64,000 nt of DNA from Paraclostridium tenue. GTDB taxonomy: Bacteria; Bacillota; Clostridia; Peptostreptococcales; Peptostreptococcaceae. Every line of letters begins with the position of its first letter. Position 1 is the stretch's first letter. The notes under the pieces are model-generated. The model saw only the letters and a list, made by a program, of their open reading frames with translations, was not told the origin of the DNA and made no database searches. The DNA is taken from contig NZ_JADPFO010000001.1 in NCBI RefSeq assembly GCF_015668515.1, positions 1 to 64,000 of the forward strand. The letters are read 5' to 3'. Position numbers and translations under genes: made by a program. Shown here in pieces: positions 61,223-64,000 of this stretch.

Positions 61223-61867
61223 TTATTTATTTAAAAGTTCTTTCTTTTTCATTTCAAATTCTTCTTTAGTTATTGCATCTATATCTAATAACTCTTTATA
61301 TTCTTTGATTTGCGCAGGAATAGACTTTTCACTAACATTTATGCTAGTTGTTTTATCTAAGTCATCTGCATCAGAATTATCTCCAAGAATTACTCTAAGT
61401 CGCTTTAACCCCTTTAAAATTTCCATATAGTTTTCTTGAGCTTCTTCGAGTTCATATGATGAATATCTAAAAGTTAAATCTTCTGTAGAGTTTGTTGTAT
61501 GAATATATACAATTATTGACTCAATGATTTCTTTAACTTTATTATTAGAACTTTCATATGCACTTCCTATAGTTGCATTGTTAACACAAATTTCTAGTTT
61601 AAGTATAGAGTTAAAATCTATAATTTTTTTTGTTTCATAATTATTATGCCCTATACAAATTGTTTTATTTTTAAGCACAATTAATTGGCTTTCTTCGCTA
61701 TATTTGCTTAAGTTAATATCTATATTATCATTTCCACCAATTTCATCAAGAATATTTTTACTTCTGTCAATACTTGATTCTTCCTTAACAGATTTTCTAT
61801 CTGTTTCTTTCCAAAACCATAAAAACATGAGAAGTAATACAAATCCTATAATTTCTTTTAATGTCAA
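61223..61867 (-). CDS. SHOCT-domain protein, copy A
   Basis: 214 residues. One N-terminal membrane helix (IIGFVLLLMFLWFW), a middle beta-rich domain (DNIDINLSKYSEESQLIVLK, IGHNNYETKKIIDFNSILKL) and a C-terminal SHOCT motif (IKEYKELLDIDAITKEEFEM, KKKELLNK). SHOCT proteins are common next to phage genes. It starts at TTG 61867 with AAGGAGGA 7 bases before. Paralog of the gene at 62249; it has lost that paralog's second helix. Role unknown; lysogenic conversion is possible. Confidence 0.8.
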   Translation of the reverse strand: MTLKEIIGFVLLLMFLWFWKETDRKSVKEESSIDRSKNILDEIGGNDNIDINLSKYSEESQLIVLKNKTICIGHNNYETKKIIDFNSILKLEICVNNATIGSAYESSNNKVKEIIESIIVYIHTTNSTEDLTFRYSSYELEEAQENYMEILKGLKRLRVILGDNSDADDLDKTTSINVSEKSIPAQIKEYKELLDIDAITKEEFEMKKKELLNK

Positions 61868-62218
61868 CTAAGTTCCTCCTTGTATAAATGTAATTTATCT
61901 ATATAATATCAATATTAGATATAAAAATCTAGATTCAAATTCCATTTAATGGAAAATAATACTTTTAATAAATGTTTCAAATATAGTAGAAGATACCATC
62001 AAATATTTGTTGAAGTTACACTATTAAATAAAAAGATAAATCTCTTTGAAGTGTTCTTAATTTTTATTTTAATATATATTAAGTATCTGGAATTCAATCA
62101 AAAGATGAAACTGAATAGATGCATATGTTTCCTATTCTAATGATTATATAAATCATCTAGTGAGGAAGTAATCTAATTGACTAAGATAAATAAGTTAAGA
62201 TAATTATAAGCATAAAAT
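61868..62218. other. Intergenic between SHOCT paralogs
   Basis: AT-rich. A short plus-strand frame at 61949-62140 has no ribosome site and is not counted as a gene. Confidence 0.4.
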
Positions 62219-62248
62219 AAGGAGTAAAGATAAGTATATCTTTACTCC
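62219..62248. terminator. Terminator, copy of 61188-61215
   Basis: GGAGTAAAGATA / TATCTTTACTCC; both copies adjoin the 3' end of a SHOCT gene, so they were duplicated together. Confidence 0.7.
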
Positions 62249-62953
62249 TTATTTATTTAAAAGTTCTTTCTTTTTCATTTCAAATTCTTCTTTAGTTATT
62301 GCATCTATATCTAATAATTCTTTATATTCTTTGATTTGCGCAGGAATAGACTTTTCATTAAAATTTATGCTGGTTGTTTTATCTAAGTCATCCATACCAT
62401 AAGTATCTCCAAGAAGTACTTTAAGTCGTTTTAAACCTTTTAGTATTTCGTTATAGTTTACTTGAGCTTCTTCAAGCTCACATGATGAATATCTAAAAAC
62501 TAGTTCTTCCGTATATTCAGCTGTATGGATATATACAAATATTGATTCAATAATTTCTCTAACCGTATTTTCAGAGTATTGATGAGCAGTTCCTACGTTT
62601 GCATTATTTATTCTAATTTCTAGTTTAATAACAGAATCGAAATCTATAAATTTTTCAGTTTCATAATTATTATGTCCTATATGAATAGTTTTATTTTTAA
62701 GAACAATTAATTGACTTTCATCCCCATATTTACTTAAGTTGACATCTATATTATCAACACCACCAATTTTATCAAGAATATCTTGACTTCTGTCTGTACT
62801 GGCTTCCTCTAGTTTTAATTTTTCTTGTGTATCTGAAGTTTTTACTAACCAAATACCAAAAATCCCAAATAGAATAACTGCACATCCAAGTATCTTAGAA
62901 TAAGCAACAAAAAATATTATCCCAAAAAATATTATTAGTATACCTGTAGACAA
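62249..62953 (-). CDS. SHOCT-domain protein, copy B
   Basis: About 234 residues. Two N-terminal helices (LSTGILIIFFGIIFFVAYS; ILGCAVILFGIFGIWLV), then the same domain as copy A (DNIDVNLSKYGDESQLIVLK) and the identical SHOCT end. TTG 62953 is favoured because GGGAGG lies 9 bases before it; TTG 62977 is possible. The 3' halves of copies A and B are very similar, showing a recent tandem duplication. Confidence 0.78.
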   Translation of the reverse strand: MSTGILIIFFGIIFFVAYSKILGCAVILFGIFGIWLVKTSDTQEKLKLEEASTDRSQDILDKIGGVDNIDVNLSKYGDESQLIVLKNKTIHIGHNNYETEKFIDFDSVIKLEIRINNANVGTAHQYSENTVREIIESIFVYIHTAEYTEELVFRYSSCELEEAQVNYNEILKGLKRLKVLLGDTYGMDDLDKTTSINFNEKSIPAQIKEYKELLDIDAITKEEFEMKKKELLNK

Positions 62954-63238
62954 TATAAAAAACCTCCCATTTTGCAATTAAATAAACTTTTCTATATTAT
63001 ACCAATATTAAATATTTAATACTATATTAAAATTTACAGAAAATGCGAAAAGTTTATTTTCAAGAATGACAGTTCATCATCAACAGAAAAAAATGAACAA
63101 ACAATTATGAGATAGCATTGAGAACTTGAAGTTAAATATTAGCAATCTAAGCATATGTTTTGAGGATGGATTAATAAATTTAAATATATAATATTTTTTA
63201 TACAGAGGTATTTTCTTTTTTTAAATGTAAAAAACTTA

Positions 63239-63270
63239 AAAAGGACTATGAATTTTAATTCACAGTCCTT
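63239..63270 (-). terminator. Terminator of DUF2798 gene
   Basis: AAGGACT.TGAAT / ATTCA.AGTCCTT stem with T-run on the minus strand. Confidence 0.8.
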
Positions 63271-63279
63271 CAAATACAT

Positions 63280-63768
63280 CTAAATTTTTAAACTAGTTGA
63301 TTTTGTGTTTAAACTTTCTGGTGGGAATAACTTAAAAAATATTGTTCTCGCAGATGGCGAAACAATCAATAAATTCAATGGTATTGCAAATACAAAATTT
63401 TTAACTATATTACTACCATAAGCTGAAAGTAAGTGTTCATTAAACCCTACATTTACAACAGCTCCATAAAATGACATCCATAATACCATACCACACCCCA
63501 TAAAAAAGGTCATACAAATAGCTTTCTTTTTAATAGAATCATTAGGTTTAATTATTTTAGGCATTATTTTGCTTACAATTTTCCCAACTATAAAAACATC
63601 TCCTACTAGTGCAAATAAAAAGGCAGGAATAAATCCTAATACAGCATGCTTAAGCACATTAAAAGATAAACCTTCCATTAAAGCAATGTTATAACAGCTC
63701 ATTATAAATACCATTGATGTACATATCATTAAAATAAATATAAAATGTTCTACTTTATTTTTTCCCAA
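63280..63768 (-). CDS. DUF2798-like membrane protein
   Basis: About 162 residues, four helices (VEHFIFILMICTSMVFIMSC; AVLGFIPAFLFALVGDVFIV; FFMGCGMVLWMSFYGAVVNV; NFVFAIPLNLLIVSPSARTI), similar in layout to the protein at 35234. TTG 63768 is preferred (AAGGAG 9 bases before it) over a TTG at 63810 that would overlap promoter repeats. It is divergent from a MarR gene, its likely regulator. Function unknown. Confidence 0.75.
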   Translation of the reverse strand: MGKNKVEHFIFILMICTSMVFIMSCYNIALMEGLSFNVLKHAVLGFIPAFLFALVGDVFIVGKIVSKIMPKIIKPNDSIKKKAICMTFFMGCGMVLWMSFYGAVVNVGFNEHLLSAYGSNIVKNFVFAIPLNLLIVSPSARTIFFKLFPPESLNTKSTSLKI

Positions 63769-63803
63769 ATCATTCATCTCCTTATAATAGTTTGTAAACT
63801 TAG

Positions 63804-63866
63804 TTGACAAAAACTATTATAAATTCTTTGATTAAATATGTCAATTAGGTTGACAAAAATAATGAT
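63804..63866. promoter_or_regulatory. Divergent promoter region with GTTGACAAAAA repeats
   Basis: TAGTTGACAAAAA and AGGTTGACAAAAA occur as direct repeats about 50 bases apart, with a related TGTCAA between. They lie between the DUF2798 and MarR genes and could be both -35 elements and regulator sites. Confidence 0.45.
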
Positions 63867-63933
63867 AATATTAAATTTATAATGTATAATATTCTTAATT
63901 GAATATAATATATTTTTAATATAGGAGAAAAAG

Positions 63934-64000
63934 ATGAATTCATATTTAGATAATTTAAATTTAATAGATTTATTAAGTGAAAAACATGCTCAACTTCGTA
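63934..64000 (+). CDS. MarR-family regulator, 5' end only
   Basis: ATG 63934 follows ATAGGAGAA. The frame reads MNSYLDNLNLIDLLSEKHAQ and continues past the window edge. The N-terminal pattern (DLLSEKHAQLR) fits the start of MarR-type regulators that sit beside DUF2798 genes; too little is present to be sure. Confidence 0.5.
   Translation, partial: MNSYLDNLNLIDLLSEKHAQLR

Noticed and set aside
61949-62140. 63-codon plus-strand frame between the SHOCT genes
   Set aside because: No ribosome site before ATG, no recognisable family, and composition like surrounding noncoding DNA.

Overview
The window is AT-rich, Gram-positive, spore-forming anaerobe DNA. Strong AGGAGG-type ribosome sites, a collagen-like exosporium gene with a sigma-K-type promoter, a clostridial NADP alcohol dehydrogenase, methionine gamma-lyase and 4Fe-4S proteins all point to a clostridium. 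The gene styles fit Peptostreptococcaceae (Paraclostridium, Clostridioides or a relative), but the species is inferred, not proven. No rRNA, tRNA or CRISPR array was seen.

Layout. 1-7.0 kb: the 5' end of a BclA-like collagen-repeat gene (minus strand) stands opposite a four-gene glycosyltransferase operon; both have sigma-K-like promoters, so this looks like a spore-surface glycosylation locus. 7.1-10.1 kb: a cobalamin riboswitch precedes the cbiMNQO cobalt importer. 10.2-21.4 kb: small regulators, a TlpA thioredoxin / CXXC peptide / polyferredoxin micro-operon with a frameshift, alcohol dehydrogenase, a MarR-MATE pair and acetyltransferases. 21.5-28.0 kb: the most interesting block. A near-perfect Fur box precedes a NifH-like reductase, an IsdE-like haem ABC importer (binding protein, permease, ATPase), NifD-like and NifK-like subunits, and a HugZ/HutZ-like haem-binding split-barrel protein. 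Together these suggest iron-repressed haem uptake coupled to a nitrogenase-like, oxygen-independent reduction of a tetrapyrrole.

28-49 kb: an accessory patchwork of sirtuin, a DedA-PAP2 fusion, a methyltransferase remnant, MarR-MFS, ferredoxin, hemerythrin-like protein, a PadR pair, a MATE gene behind a probable translational attenuator, small lipoproteins, gene debris and a putative miniature transposable element. 49-55 kb: a dCACHE-GGDEF-EAL protein, an NhaC antiporter and methionine gamma-lyase. 55.2-61.2 kb: a phage early module (ImmA/IrrE, CI/Cro-like repressors, antirepressor, YqaJ nuclease, RecT, DnaD-like, DnaC-like) without visible integrase, packaging or structural genes. 61.2-64 kb: two tandem SHOCT-domain paralogs, and a DUF2798 membrane protein divergent from a MarR gene cut by the window edge.

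Regulatory structures not accounted for by gene families: a hairpin element in two copies (28.0 and 58.4 kb) whose outer stems differ in sequence but remain paired; a leader-peptide/hairpin attenuator before a MATE gene (42.7 kb); a branched leader ending in a terminator before a DUF2798 gene (35.1 kb); and a hairpin that encloses its own Shine-Dalgarno and a 6-codon ORF (38.4 kb).
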